Origin: Selenomonas dianae
Lineage (GTDB): Bacteria; Bacillota; Negativicutes; Selenomonadales; Selenomonadaceae
Direction: 5' to 3'
Length of the DNA stretch: 64,000 bases
Assembly: GCF_030644225.1 (NCBI RefSeq)
Contig: NZ_CP128650.1
Coordinates: 1,312,001 to 1,376,000 of the forward strand
Shown: positions 29,222-37,976 of the stretch, one piece after another
How the letters are laid out: every line of letters starts with the position of its first letter
Position numbering within the stretch: position 1 is the stretch's first letter
The notes under the pieces: model-generated
What the model was told of the DNA's origin: nothing
The model's database searches: none
What the model saw: the letters and a program-made list of their open reading frames with translations, nothing else
Position numbers and translations under genes: made by a program

Positions 29222-30946
29222 TCATTGCTTTGCCGGTTTTTTCTTCTTCTGAAATGCAGCTTTCTTTTTCCCTGCCGCTTCGAGCATTTCGCGCGCATTT
29301 GCGAGTGCCGCCTCGGTGACATCATCCCCCGATGCCATGCGTGCAATCTCGCGCACGCGTTCCGCCTCAGAGAGCGCTGTCACCTGCGTGACAGTCGCCT
29401 CTCCCTTGACGGATTTGGCAATGTAGAGATGTGCGTCCGCCATGCACGCGATCTGCGGCAGATGGGTAATGCACAACACCTGCTTGTAGTGCGCGACAAA
29501 GGCGATGCGCTCGGCGACCATCTGTGCGGTGCGCCCGCCGATGCCCGTGTCGATCTCGTCGAACACCATGCTCGCCCCGCCCGTATCCCGCGCGGCGACA
29601 ATGGATTTAATGGCAAGTGCAATGCGCGAGAGCTCGCCGCCCGAAGCGACCTTTTCGAGGGGCTTCTCCTCCTCGCCCACATTTGCCGAAAAGAGCATAC
29701 TGAGGCTGTCCGCACCACAGCTCGTGTATTTCTCCTCAGGGGTGACGACGATACGGAAACGCGCCTTCGCCATGCCGAGCCCCTGCAGCTCACGTGCAAT
29801 ATCCTTCGAGAGTTCCGCACCGACCTCCTGACGACGCGCCGTCAGATGCGCCGCAAGCTCTTTGAGCCGTTTGCAGAGTGCCGCGATTTCCTTGTCAAGC
29901 TGCTCCATATCCGCATCGTAGTTGTCAATGCTTTCCAGTTCTCTCCGGACGGAGGCAAGCCGATCCAATACAGCCGGAATCGTCCCTCCATATTTCTTTT
30001 TGAGCCGATCAATGACATCCATGCGCGTCTGTATTTTGTCCAAGCGGGCAGGGTCTGCATCGATACTGTCCAGATAGTCACGCACCTCATAGGATGCCTC
30101 CTGCAGGGAGATGTATGCCTCCTCGATCATCGTCTGTGCGTTCGCAAGACCATCGTCATAGCGTGCAATCTCATCGAGCGCATGAGTGATGCGGGCAAGC
30201 GCAGAGAGGACAGAAAGCCCCTCCTCCCCATCCTCGCTGAGGAGATTCCCCGCCTCGGCGGCGTTCTCCACAAGGCGCTCCGCATGGGAGAGGCGGCGAA
30301 TCTCCGTCTCAAGTTCCTCGTCTTCCCCCTCTGACAGTTCCGCCTCGGCGATCTCCTTTTCCTGCCAGCGCAGCATATCCACGCGCTCTCCAAGATCTGC
30401 AATCGCCTCCGCACGCTCCTCCCGCGTGCGCGTCTTCTCCTTCCAGTCCGTATAGACTGCCGCATAGGCGACAAGCTGTGTGCGCAGCTCACTGTCCCCG
30501 CCCTCAAGGAGACTTCGCTGTGCGTCCTCGCGCAGAAGAGCGAGGTTCTCATTTTGCCCGTGGATGTCGACGAGATACGGAGCGAGCTTTTTTAGAAAGG
30601 TCAGTGTGACGCGGCTGCCGTTGACAAGGATGGATCCCTTTCCCGTCCGTGCAACCTTACGCAGGATGATGAGTTCGTCCTCACATTCGATTTCCTGTGC
30701 CGAGAGCATGGAACACAGTGCCTCGTCGCTTTCATCGAGCGAAAATACCGCCTCGACGCGCAGAGCATCCGCCCCGCTGCGGATGGTATCCGTCGAGATG
30801 CGCTGCCCGAGGATCGCGCCAAGTGCATCAATCAGAATGGATTTGCCTGCACCGGTCTCACCCGTGAGAATATTGAGCCCTGCACCGAACGTGACAGAAA
30901 CCTCCTCAAGCAGTGCAAAATTCCATACACGCAGACTTTGCAGCAT
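29222..30946 (-). CDS. recN: DNA repair protein RecN
   Basis: SMC-like ATPase of 574 aa that acts early in double-strand break repair. Walker A GETGAGKSILIDAL lies near residue 30, a long coiled coil occupies about 150-370, and the C-terminal half has the ABC-type signature ASGGELSRIALAIK and Walker B MVFDEIDTGIGG. The tail is Lys-rich. It is the last gene of the xseA-to-recN series and ends at a terminator. In spore-forming Firmicutes spoIVB and spo0A usually follow; here they do not. Confidence 0.97.
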   Translation of the reverse strand: MLQSLRVWNFALLEEVSVTFGAGLNILTGETGAGKSILIDALGAILGQRISTDTIRSGADALRVEAVFSLDESDEALCSMLSAQEIECEDELIILRKVARTGKGSILVNGSRVTLTFLKKLAPYLVDIHGQNENLALLREDAQRSLLEGGDSELRTQLVAYAAVYTDWKEKTRTREERAEAIADLGERVDMLRWQEKEIAEAELSEGEDEELETEIRRLSHAERLVENAAEAGNLLSEDGEEGLSVLSALARITHALDEIARYDDGLANAQTMIEEAYISLQEASYEVRDYLDSIDADPARLDKIQTRMDVIDRLKKKYGGTIPAVLDRLASVRRELESIDNYDADMEQLDKEIAALCKRLKELAAHLTARRQEVGAELSKDIARELQGLGMAKARFRIVVTPEEKYTSCGADSLSMLFSANVGEEEKPLEKVASGGELSRIALAIKSIVAARDTGGASMVFDEIDTGIGGRTAQMVAERIAFVAHYKQVLCITHLPQIACMADAHLYIAKSVKGEATVTQVTALSEAERVREIARMASGDDVTEAALANAREMLEAAGKKKAAFQKKKKPAKQ

Positions 30947-30961
30947 AGCCGTCCCCTCCTC

Positions 30962-31414
30962 TCACCGCAGCAGCTCCTGAATGCGTTCCACGATGTTCTC
31001 TGCCGTATCCTTTGGTTTTACAAGCACAAAGATACTGTCGTCGCCCGCGACTGTCCCGATGATCTCCTGCCAATCCGAGGCATCAAGTGCAGCGGCAACT
31101 GTCGCAGCGGCTCCCGGGATCGTTTTCACCAGTACAATGTTCTCACTGAAATCACACAGCACCACATTGTCCTTGAAGATCCGCTTCATCCGCCCCTCAG
31201 AAAAATGCATCACCTCATGTGGGGATACGGCATAGCGGTAGCGACCGCCGTCCGCAGGCACTTTGATCAAAAAAAGTTCCTTGATGTCCCGCGAGATGGT
31301 CGCCTGTGTCACACGCATATGACGCGCGCGCAATGCCTCGGCGAGAGCCTCCTGCGTCTCAATGATCTCCTCACCGATAATTTTTTTGATGAGTTCGTGG
31401 CGTCGACTTTTCAT
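30962..31414 (-). CDS. argR: Arginine repressor ArgR/AhrC
   Basis: Hexameric arginine-dependent regulator of 150 aa. The N-terminal winged helix includes QATISRDIKELFLIKV; the C-terminal domain has GTVAGDDSIFVL for arginine binding. The ATG at 31414 follows AGGAGAG. It sits between nadK and recN as in most Firmicutes. No ARG-box search could be run. Confidence 0.96.
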   Translation of the reverse strand: MKSRRHELIKKIIGEEIIETQEALAEALRARHMRVTQATISRDIKELFLIKVPADGGRYRYAVSPHEVMHFSEGRMKRIFKDNVVLCDFSENIVLVKTIPGAAATVAAALDASDWQEIIGTVAGDDSIFVLVKPKDTAENIVERIQELLR

Positions 31415-31425
31415 TCCACTCTCTC

Positions 31426-32280
31426 CTAGCAGTTTCTCCAGAGTTTTGTACGCAATGTTTGATAGTAATCCTTGTCCTCGAATTTGATGATGCCCGCGCG
31501 CACATCCGAACATTTGACCGTAACCGTGTCATCGGGATGAATGGGTGTCGTTTCCTGCCCGTCCAACGTTACGATAATGCTCTGCCGTGTGTCGACGAGG
31601 TGGATGTGCACAACATCCTCCACGCGGATGATCAGCGGGCGGATGTTCAGTGTATGAGGGCAGATCGGTGTGAGTACGAGCCCCTTCACCATCGGGTTCA
31701 TGATGGGACCGCCCGCCGAAAGAGAGTATGCCGTCGATCCGGTCGGCGTGGCAACGATGAACCCGTCCGCCTTACATTCCACGAGCGGTATATCATTGAC
31801 CGCAAGCCCGAGTGAAATGATACGCGCCGGATCGCCCTTCATAACGACAATATCGTTGATTGCGTATCCAAGAACGTGTTCCGAACCGTCCGGCTTCGTG
31901 ACAAATCCCGCGAGGAAACGCCGCCACTCGATGCGATAGTCGCCCGCACAGAGTTTTTCAAGACGTTCCTCAAGCTCGTTCTGCTCAATATCTGCCATAA
32001 ACCCGAGCGTACCCATGTTGATGCCGCAGACAGGTACGGGGTTCTCCACATAGCGGCGGCAGATACCAAGCAGTGTTCCATCCCCGCCGAGGCTGAGCGC
32101 AAAATCCGCCGGCTGATGCTCGATGTCGTCCACGCCGCAGTCCTCCATGCCAAACTCCGCCGCACGCACATGCGACAGGAGAATACGCGTCTCACGCGCG
32201 GCAAAGAACGCACGAATCCGCCGTAAAACTTCGCGTGTCTCCGGCTTAATCAGATTCGGAAAAACCGCAACCGTCCTCAT
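31426..32280 (-). CDS. nadK: NAD kinase
   Basis: Makes NADP from NAD and ATP; 284 aa. The motif GGDGTLLG lies near residue 65 and a second conserved block contains GSTAYSLSAGGPI. The ATG at 32280 is 7 nt after GAGGGG; the longer frame begins close to the tlyA stop and lacks a better ribosome site. It lies 11 bp past tlyA. Confidence 0.96.
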   Translation of the reverse strand: MRTVAVFPNLIKPETREVLRRIRAFFAARETRILLSHVRAAEFGMEDCGVDDIEHQPADFALSLGGDGTLLGICRRYVENPVPVCGINMGTLGFMADIEQNELEERLEKLCAGDYRIEWRRFLAGFVTKPDGSEHVLGYAINDIVVMKGDPARIISLGLAVNDIPLVECKADGFIVATPTGSTAYSLSAGGPIMNPMVKGLVLTPICPHTLNIRPLIIRVEDVVHIHLVDTRQSIIVTLDGQETTPIHPDDTVTVKCSDVRAGIIKFEDKDYYQTLRTKLWRNC

Positions 32281-32291
32281 AGCAACGCCCC

Positions 32292-33104
32292 TCATTGATC
32301 CAGCGCCCGATGCGCCTCTGCCACAATCTCATGTACAGAAGCCGCCTCGACCCGCTGCTTCCCATCTTCCTGCATCCGCAGATACAGGAGGTATTCGATA
32401 TTCCCCTTTGGTCCCTTCACCGGAGAGTATGTAAGTCCGGCAGGGGTGAAATGCTGTGCCTCCGCCACGCGGAGAACCTTCCGGATCACATCCTCATGCA
32501 CAGCAGGATCGCGGACAACACCGTTCTTGCCCACGCGATCCTTTCCCGCTTCAAACTGCGGCTTAATGAGGGCGATGACCTCACCGCACGCCGAGAGCAG
32601 CCCGTGTACGACGGGAAGAACCTTGTCCAGCGAGATAAACGCCACGTCGATGGAGGCGAAGTCCGGAGCCTCACCCAGCATCTCAGCGGTAACATTTCGG
32701 ATATTCGTACGCTCCATATTGATGACGCGGGCATCCGTACGCAGCTTCCAATCGAGCTGTCCATAGCCGACATCAATCGCAAACACCTTTATCGCGCCGT
32801 TTTGGAGCATACAGTCCGTAAATCCGCCCGTCGAAGCACCGATGTCCGCCGCCGTTTTTCCCTTAAGTACGACACCGAAAGCCGCCATTCCTTTTTCCAG
32901 CTTCAGCCCGCCGCGGCTGACATAGGGCAGATCCTCCCCCACAACGCGGAGCAGCGCATCCATCGGCACTGTCGTCCCCGCCTTGTCGATGCGTTGCTCA
33001 TCCACGAGCACCTGCCCCGCCATAATGAGACGTTTCGCACGCTCCCGACTGGGCGCAAATCCCTGCTCCACAAGCAGAATATCCAACCGTTCTTTCTTCA
33101 TCAT
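32292..33104 (-). CDS. tlyA: TlyA-family rRNA 2'-O-methyltransferase
   Basis: Protein of 270 aa with an N-terminal S4 RNA-binding domain (LDILLVEQGF, then RERAKRLIMAGQV) and an FtsJ-like methyltransferase fold with ADIGASTGGFTD as the SAM site. Relatives methylate 16S and 23S rRNA, which affects capreomycin sensitivity, or are called hemolysin A. Two adjacent ATGs at 33104 and 33101 are equally possible. It follows ispA directly; in many Firmicutes dxs lies between them. Confidence 0.93.
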   Translation of the reverse strand: MMKKERLDILLVEQGFAPSRERAKRLIMAGQVLVDEQRIDKAGTTVPMDALLRVVGEDLPYVSRGGLKLEKGMAAFGVVLKGKTAADIGASTGGFTDCMLQNGAIKVFAIDVGYGQLDWKLRTDARVINMERTNIRNVTAEMLGEAPDFASIDVAFISLDKVLPVVHGLLSACGEVIALIKPQFEAGKDRVGKNGVVRDPAVHEDVIRKVLRVAEAQHFTPAGLTYSPVKGPKGNIEYLLYLRMQEDGKQRVEAASVHEIVAEAHRALDQ

Positions 33105-33106
33105 CT

Positions 33107-33985
33107 CTATTGCTTTCGCTTCACGAGATACGCGACAAGCGCACGCAGAAAGTCCGCCTCTGCACCAAACGCGGAGAGCGCGTCGACTGCTTCGTTCACA
33201 CTGCGGCGTGCAAGCTCCTGCGCCTCCGAGAGAGAGGTCAGCGATACGTAGGTCGACTTGTGATTTTTCTCATCGCTGCCGACGGGCTTTCCGATCTCGT
33301 CGGCACTGCCGATGACATCGAGAATATCATCCGTAATCTGGAACGCAAGCCCAAAGTGATCGGCATAGGACGTGAGTGCCGCCAGCTGCTCCTGTGTCGC
33401 ACCTGCGAGAATCGCACCGCTGCGCAGAGCTGCATGGAAGAGGGCTCCCGTCTTTCCCATGTGGATACGGCGCAGCTCCTCCATCGAAATCTGCACGCCC
33501 TCCGCTCTGAGATCGAGCACCTGTCCGCCAACCATCCCCTCGGCTCCCGCCGCACGACTGATCTCATCCACAACCCGCAGGAGTGCCGCTGCAGGCACGT
33601 CCTTCTGCCGCAGAATCACCGTAAATGCGAGTGTGAGAAGGGCATCCCCCGCGAGGATTGCAACGCCGTCCCCATACACCATATGATTTGTCAGCTTGCC
33701 CCGACGGTATTCGTCATCATCCATCGCGGGAAGATCATCATGGATGAGCGAATACGTGTGGATCATCTCAAGCGCGGAGGCAACGGGCAAAAATTTCGTT
33801 CCATCTGCGCCCACGGCATCCGCCGCCGCCATCAAAAGGATCGGACGCAGACGTTTCCCGCCCGCCATGAGGCTGTACTCCATCGACTCCCGCAGAATCT
33901 CATCCAGCACAGGAGTCCTTGCCAACTCATCCTTCAGCGCACGCTCAACAAGTTCCTGCCGTTTCTTCCACAGTTCCTTCATCAT
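33107..33985 (-). CDS. ispA: Short-chain polyprenyl diphosphate synthase (farnesyl type)
   Basis: Condenses DMAPP/GPP with IPP to give farnesyl diphosphate, the precursor of undecaprenyl and quinone chains; 292 aa. The first Asp-rich motif reads DDLPAMDDDEYRRG, the long form with two extra residues typical of bacterial FPP synthases; the second is TDDILD. GGKRLRP marks the N-terminal diphosphate site. The start shares a base with the xseB stop (TGATGATG); the second ATG is 3 bp on. Confidence 0.95.
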   Translation of the reverse strand: MMKELWKKRQELVERALKDELARTPVLDEILRESMEYSLMAGGKRLRPILLMAAADAVGADGTKFLPVASALEMIHTYSLIHDDLPAMDDDEYRRGKLTNHMVYGDGVAILAGDALLTLAFTVILRQKDVPAAALLRVVDEISRAAGAEGMVGGQVLDLRAEGVQISMEELRRIHMGKTGALFHAALRSGAILAGATQEQLAALTSYADHFGLAFQITDDILDVIGSADEIGKPVGSDEKNHKSTYVSLTSLSEAQELARRSVNEAVDALSAFGAEADFLRALVAYLVKRKQ

Positions 33986-34221
33986 CAGCCTCCGATCTGC
34001 AGATTCTCTTCCGAAATGCCTGTTGCCGTCTCCTTCACCAAAAGATCCATCGTTTCCTCGGCGCGCTTGAGGGAGGTCATACAGACATCAGACAGCTTGA
34101 TTCCCTCCGAATACTTCGCCATGAGATCCGCAAGTGACAGCTCTCCCGTTTCAATCTCCGCCACAATCTGCTCCAACGCGCCGAGTGCCTCCTCAAACGC
34201 CATCTCCTTTTTACGCGCCAT
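33985..34221 (-). CDS. xseB: Exodeoxyribonuclease VII small subunit
   Basis: Small helical subunit of 78 aa that binds XseA; the complex degrades single-stranded DNA from both ends. FEEALGALEQIVAEIETG is characteristic. The ATG at 34221 follows AAAGGAG and is 1 bp past the xseA stop. Confidence 0.95.
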   Translation of the reverse strand: MARKKEMAFEEALGALEQIVAEIETGELSLADLMAKYSEGIKLSDVCMTSLKRAEETMDLLVKETATGISEENLQIGG

Positions 34222-34222
34222 G

Positions 34223-35416
34223 CTACTTCTCCTTTGCCTCAACTACGGCAGATATTTTTCCGTCCGCAAATGTAATATTCAGATGATCGCCCGCCGCAAG
34301 TTCCTTCGCACGTGTCACCGTTTTCCCGGCCTTCTCCACAACACTGAACCCGCGGTAGAGAATCTGTACGGGATTCAGGAGCTCAAGCCGTTTCAGTACG
34401 AGCTCAAGGCGATGGCGAGCGTTCATACGTCTGTCCTTCGCCGCACGATGGAGACGTTCTGCGGCACGATCCGTACGCTGCACCGCCCCCGCAAGCAGGA
34501 GCTTCGGATGGCGGTACCACGGGCGTTCGATCAGCGCCCGCAGATGCGCCTTGTACTGCTCCATCCGTCGCGTGCGTCCCGCATGGAGACGCGCGAGAAG
34601 CGCTCCTGCATACTGACGCAGTTCTGCGGCATCGGGTACGGCAAACTCCGCCGCCTGCGACGGTGTCGCGGCGCGTCTGTCACTGACAAAGTCCGCGAGT
34701 GTCGTATCCGTTTCATGTCCGACGGCAGAAATCACAGGGATGCGTGAATCGTAGATCGCACGCACAACAGCCTCCTCGTTGAACGCCCACAGATCCTCTG
34801 CCGAGCCGCCGCCGCGTCCGACGATCAGTACATCCACGGGGTATTTCTCATTGAAGAAGTGGACTGCCGCCGCGATCTGCCCCGCTGCCTCTGTTCCCTG
34901 CACAAGAACGGGATGAAGGATCAGCTGCACATTCGGCCAGCGACGCTTTGCAACCTTGTGGATGTCGCGCAAAACCGCCCCGGCAGAGGATGTGACAATC
35001 CCGATCCGACGCGGAAAGCGCGGCAGCGGCTGCTTGTGCGCCTCATCAAAAAGACCTTCGGCACAGAGTTTTTCCCTCAGCTGTTCAAAGGCAAGTGCAA
35101 GAGCCCCCGCCCCTTTCGGGGTCAGGGCATTCACATAGAGCTGATAAACGCCGTCACGTTCATAGACGGACACACTGCCGCCCGCAATCACCTGCATTCC
35201 GTTCTCCGGCGTAAAACGCAGATTCCGCGCACAACCGTTAAACATAACGCACTTCATGCTTGCACCCGCATCCTTGAGGGTAAAATAGCAATGCCCCGAA
35301 GGGTAGCGTTTGAAATTGGACACTTCGCCGCGAATCAGGATATCCGACAGGATTGCCTCTCCTTCGAACAGCCCCTTGATGTATCGCGTCACATCTGTAA
35401 CAGAGTGGACGGTCAT
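34223..35416 (-). CDS. xseA: Exodeoxyribonuclease VII large subunit
   Basis: Catalytic subunit of 397 aa. An N-terminal OB fold (ILIRGEVSNFKRYPSGH) is followed by the nuclease core with GRGGGSAEDLWAFNEE and GHETDTTLADFVSD, then a helical region and a short C-terminal domain. The ATG at 35416 follows GAAAGGAA; the longer frame extends into the upstream terminator and is rejected. A hairpin terminator immediately upstream separates it from nusB. Confidence 0.96.
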   Translation of the reverse strand: MTVHSVTDVTRYIKGLFEGEAILSDILIRGEVSNFKRYPSGHCYFTLKDAGASMKCVMFNGCARNLRFTPENGMQVIAGGSVSVYERDGVYQLYVNALTPKGAGALALAFEQLREKLCAEGLFDEAHKQPLPRFPRRIGIVTSSAGAVLRDIHKVAKRRWPNVQLILHPVLVQGTEAAGQIAAAVHFFNEKYPVDVLIVGRGGGSAEDLWAFNEEAVVRAIYDSRIPVISAVGHETDTTLADFVSDRRAATPSQAAEFAVPDAAELRQYAGALLARLHAGRTRRMEQYKAHLRALIERPWYRHPKLLLAGAVQRTDRAAERLHRAAKDRRMNARHRLELVLKRLELLNPVQILYRGFSVVEKAGKTVTRAKELAAGDHLNITFADGKISAVVEAKEK

Positions 35417-35434
35417 ATAATTCCTTTCCGCATT

Positions 35435-35480
35435 GAAAAAAAAGAACCATTGCACGAAATACTCGCGCAACGGATTCTTT
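35435..35480 (-). terminator. Terminator between nusB and xseA
   Basis: On the minus strand AAGAATCCGTTGCGCGA pairs imperfectly with TCGTGCAATGGTTCTT, followed by eight T. It stands only about 20 bp upstream of the xseA start and 17 bp past the nusB stop, with no clear promoter after it, so it may act as a partial terminator or attenuator. Confidence 0.75.
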
Positions 35481-35496
35481 CTTTGTCAGCAGTTCC

Positions 35497-35907
35497 TTAA
35501 AGCGTTTTTTGCATTGCAGCAAGGATCCCGTTTACATAGCGGCGCGCATCATCCGAGCCGTATTTTTTTGCAAGTTCGACCGCCTCATTGATGGCAACCG
35601 GCGGATCAATGCGTTCCTCCTGATAGCGCATTTCGTAGTACGCCATACGAATCAGATTGCGATCCACAGCCGCCATACGGTGGAGTTTCCACTCCTTCGC
35701 AAGGCGGGCGATCTCCGCATCTATCTCCATGAGATGCGCACGCGTTCCCTGCACCAGCGCATGTGCATAGGGCAGATCATGCTCCGTAAGTCCCTCGACC
35801 TCATCCGCCGCAAGCTCGCTTGCATGATCGGCGGACACATCATCCGTGCCGAACTCAAGCTGAAACAGTGTCATAAGCGCGGCTTCCCGCGCGTGCCTCC
35901 GGCTCAT
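35497..35907 (-). CDS. nusB: Transcription antitermination factor NusB
   Basis: All-helical protein of 136 aa that with NusE binds boxA RNA in rRNA operons. The start MSRRHAREAALMTLFQLEF is typical and the C-terminal VAINEAVELAKKYGSDDARRY block is conserved. It overlaps the DUF2273 stop by 4 bp. The asp23-amaP-DUF2273-nusB order is standard for Firmicutes. Confidence 0.96.
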   Translation of the reverse strand: MSRRHAREAALMTLFQLEFGTDDVSADHASELAADEVEGLTEHDLPYAHALVQGTRAHLMEIDAEIARLAKEWKLHRMAAVDRNLIRMAYYEMRYQEERIDPPVAINEAVELAKKYGSDDARRYVNGILAAMQKTL

Positions 35908-36149
35908 GACATCCTCCGAAACAAACGGTTCAGTACAGACGTGTCAAGCAGTTCCGCCCAACCGCCGACACGCTCCGCACGCAGTCCGAGCCCCATGCCG
36001 ATACCTGCACAGAGAAGCACAAATACAATATGCCAGAAGCCAAAGAGCAGAACAGAAATGCCAAACAGCAGACCGATAAGCAGTCCCGCTGTTCGTCCGC
36101 AATGGTTCTCCCATTGATCCTGAAGGAGGAGCAGTAAATTTTCTTTCAT
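35904..36149 (-). CDS. DUF2273 small membrane protein
   Basis: A protein of 81 aa with two hydrophobic segments (about 20-38 and 41-56) and a basic region after them. The layout matches the DUF2273 family found between amaP and nusB. Its function is not known; a part in anchoring the Asp23 complex at the membrane is guessed from position. Confidence 0.85.
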   Translation of the reverse strand: MKENLLLLLQDQWENHCGRTAGLLIGLLFGISVLLFGFWHIVFVLLCAGIGMGLGLRAERVGGWAELLDTSVLNRLFRRMS

Positions 36150-36161
36150 GCCTCTCTCCTA

Positions 36162-36740
36162 CTAAGACACAGAACGCTTCGACGAAGAGCCGGCGTTCGT
36201 GATCTCCGTTACGCGAAGTTCCACGGGGACATCCGAAATACCGAGCACATCATGGAGTTCCTGCCGCACATGCGCAGTCAGCTCCTCCGATACCGCATTC
36301 AGGCTCGTATGCTCTGCAAGTGTGATTTTGAGTTCCACCTGCATCGGCGTTGCCGCCGTGTCCTTTGGGGCATCCTGCACCGAAATCGCCGCCGTCGCCG
36401 TACGCACGCCCTGCATGGAAAGTGCCACGCGCTCGACGACACCGCGTACAGCAGACAGCGCGACCTGTACTGCACCCGCAGGCGTATCGACAACCATAAA
36501 CTCGCCATCGGTGCGCGAAGACGCCGCTGTTCGTGCAAAGACGGCAAAGAACAACTTGAGACTGATGAGAAAAACCACCCCACACACTGCAAGAAGTTCC
36601 TGACGCGACAGGGCATAGCGCAGTTCATTCAGCCATACGCTCTCCGGAACAATACGCAAGGCAATGACAAGAACCGCGATGACGAGCACCATCACAAAGA
36701 GCACATAGGGCAGGAGCAGCAGACGATTTAGAATTCCCAT
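36162..36740 (-). CDS. amaP: Alkaline shock response membrane anchor protein AmaP
   Basis: Membrane protein of 192 aa with hydrophobic segments near residues 5-30 and 47-66 and a soluble C-terminal part. In Staphylococcus AmaP tethers Asp23 to the membrane. The asp23-family gene lies 21 bp upstream. The assignment rests on topology plus context more than on motifs. Confidence 0.85.
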   Translation of the reverse strand: MGILNRLLLLPYVLFVMVLVIAVLVIALRIVPESVWLNELRYALSRQELLAVCGVVFLISLKLFFAVFARTAASSRTDGEFMVVDTPAGAVQVALSAVRGVVERVALSMQGVRTATAAISVQDAPKDTAATPMQVELKITLAEHTSLNAVSEELTAHVRQELHDVLGISDVPVELRVTEITNAGSSSKRSVS

Positions 36741-36761
36741 CGCTTGACTCCTCTGTCATAT

Positions 36762-37163
36762 TCAGCGTACACGCATTTCCTCCGGCTTCGGCTCCTCCTC
36801 AGGGAAACCGACGCCCTGCACATGGACATTGACTTCGATCACCGAAAGTCCTGTCATCGTCTCAATTGCACGCTTGACATTCTCCTGCGCGGCAAGTGCG
36901 ACTTCGGGGATACGGATGCCGTACTTTACGATGATGTAAAGATCAATCGCGGCTTCCTTCTCCCCCACCTCGACCTTGACACCCTTGGAGAAATTCTTGC
37001 GCCCGAGGATCTCGGCGATACCGCCGGCGATGCCGCCGCTCATCCCCGCCACGCCTTCGACCTCTGTCGTAGCGAGCCCCGCGATGATGCTGACGACCTC
37101 ATCCGCTACGCGGATCGTGCCAAGTCCCGTTTCCTTCTTCACTACGTTCTTATCGTTGTCCAT
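36762..37163 (-). CDS. Asp23/Gls24 family envelope stress protein
   Basis: Protein of 133 aa with the family core IRVADEVVSIIAGLATTEVEG and VKYGIRIPEVALAAQENV. Family members are abundant membrane-associated proteins tied to cell-envelope stress. The ATG at 37163 follows GGAGG by 7 nt. It starts the asp23-amaP-DUF2273-nusB group, 31 bp after efp. Confidence 0.93.
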   Translation of the reverse strand: MDNDKNVVKKETGLGTIRVADEVVSIIAGLATTEVEGVAGMSGGIAGGIAEILGRKNFSKGVKVEVGEKEAAIDLYIIVKYGIRIPEVALAAQENVKRAIETMTGLSVIEVNVHVQGVGFPEEEPKPEEMRVR

Positions 37164-37194
37164 GTCATATCCTCCGTTCGCAAGAAAAACTATA

Positions 37195-37752
37195 TTAGCC
37201 GCGCTCAATGTAGTTGCCCGTGCGCGTATCAATGCGGAGCACATCTCCCTCATTGATGAAAAGCGGCACGCGAACCTCATAGCCGGTCTCGACCTTTGCC
37301 ATCTTCGTCGCACCTGTCGCCGTATTCCCCTTGACGCTCGGCTCGCACTCAATGACCTTGAGACTGACGGAGTTCGGGAGCTGGATGCCGATGATACGGC
37401 CCTTGAACTGCTGCATCGCAACCTCCATGTTCTCCATGAGGTAGTTCAGCGCATCGCCGAGCTGCTCACGCGAGAGCTCGGACTGCTCATATGTCTCCGT
37501 GTTCATGAACGTATAGACACCGTCCGCCTCATAGAGGTACTGCATCGTATGCGTCTCAAGGTGTGCCGCAGGCATCTTTTCGTTCGGGTTAAACGTACGC
37601 TCAACCACGGCGCCGGTTTCGACATTCTTGATCTTCGTACGGACGAACGCGGCACCCTTCCCCGGCTTTACGTGCTGGAAATCAACAATCTGCCAGACGC
37701 CCCCATCGTATTCAATGGTAAGGCCGGTGCGAAAATCGGTGCTGTTAATCAT
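37195..37752 (-). CDS. efp: Translation elongation factor P
   Basis: Relieves ribosome stalling at proline runs; 185 aa with the KOW-like N-terminal domain and two OB domains. The tip loop reads HVKPGKGAAFV, with Lys at the site that is modified in many bacteria. The ATG at 37752 follows GGAGG by about 10 nt. A longer frame runs back through the repeat element and is rejected. The element ends only about 60 bp upstream. Confidence 0.97.
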   Translation of the reverse strand: MINSTDFRTGLTIEYDGGVWQIVDFQHVKPGKGAAFVRTKIKNVETGAVVERTFNPNEKMPAAHLETHTMQYLYEADGVYTFMNTETYEQSELSREQLGDALNYLMENMEVAMQQFKGRIIGIQLPNSVSLKVIECEPSVKGNTATGATKMAKVETGYEVRVPLFINEGDVLRIDTRTGNYIERG

Positions 37753-37787
37753 ATTATTTGTTCCTCCATACAATACATATTCTTGAG

Positions 37788-37808
37788 GGAATCGCTGATA
37801 ATGCTTCC
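37788..37808. repeat. Palindromic end-remnant beside copy 3
   Basis: 21 bp that read as the left end of the element (GGAATCGCTGATAA) fused to its right end (TGCTTCC). It abuts the left duplication of copy 3, just as the remnant at 47-71 abuts copy 1. Confidence 0.6.
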
Positions 37809-37976
37809 CTAAGGAATCGCTGATAAAATGAAGTCTGTCAGATTGGTGCAGAATTTTTGTCCTGCCAAGGAAACAAACCGGACGCATAGCCAAAGCTATG
37901 TGGAGGATTTGTTGACACAGGCAGGGCGAAAAGGATGCGCCAAGATGATGGGCTGAATTTATCAGTGCTTCCCCAA
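37809..37976 (+). repeat. TIR-bounded ~160 bp MITE-like element, copy 3
   Basis: Element 37813-37972 in the same orientation as copy 1, flanked by CTAA on the left and CCAA on the right (a YTAR-type duplication with one change). Its core contains CATAGCCAAAGCTATG and the outer arms GTCCTGCC and GGCAGGGC pair. It lies between the M24 peptidase gene and efp, inside a run of minus-strand genes. Confidence 0.8.

Noticed and set aside
33110-34747. 545-codon plus-strand frame opposite ispA, xseB and xseA
   Set aside because: It crosses three well-supported genes and their junctions; composition is that of an antisense frame.
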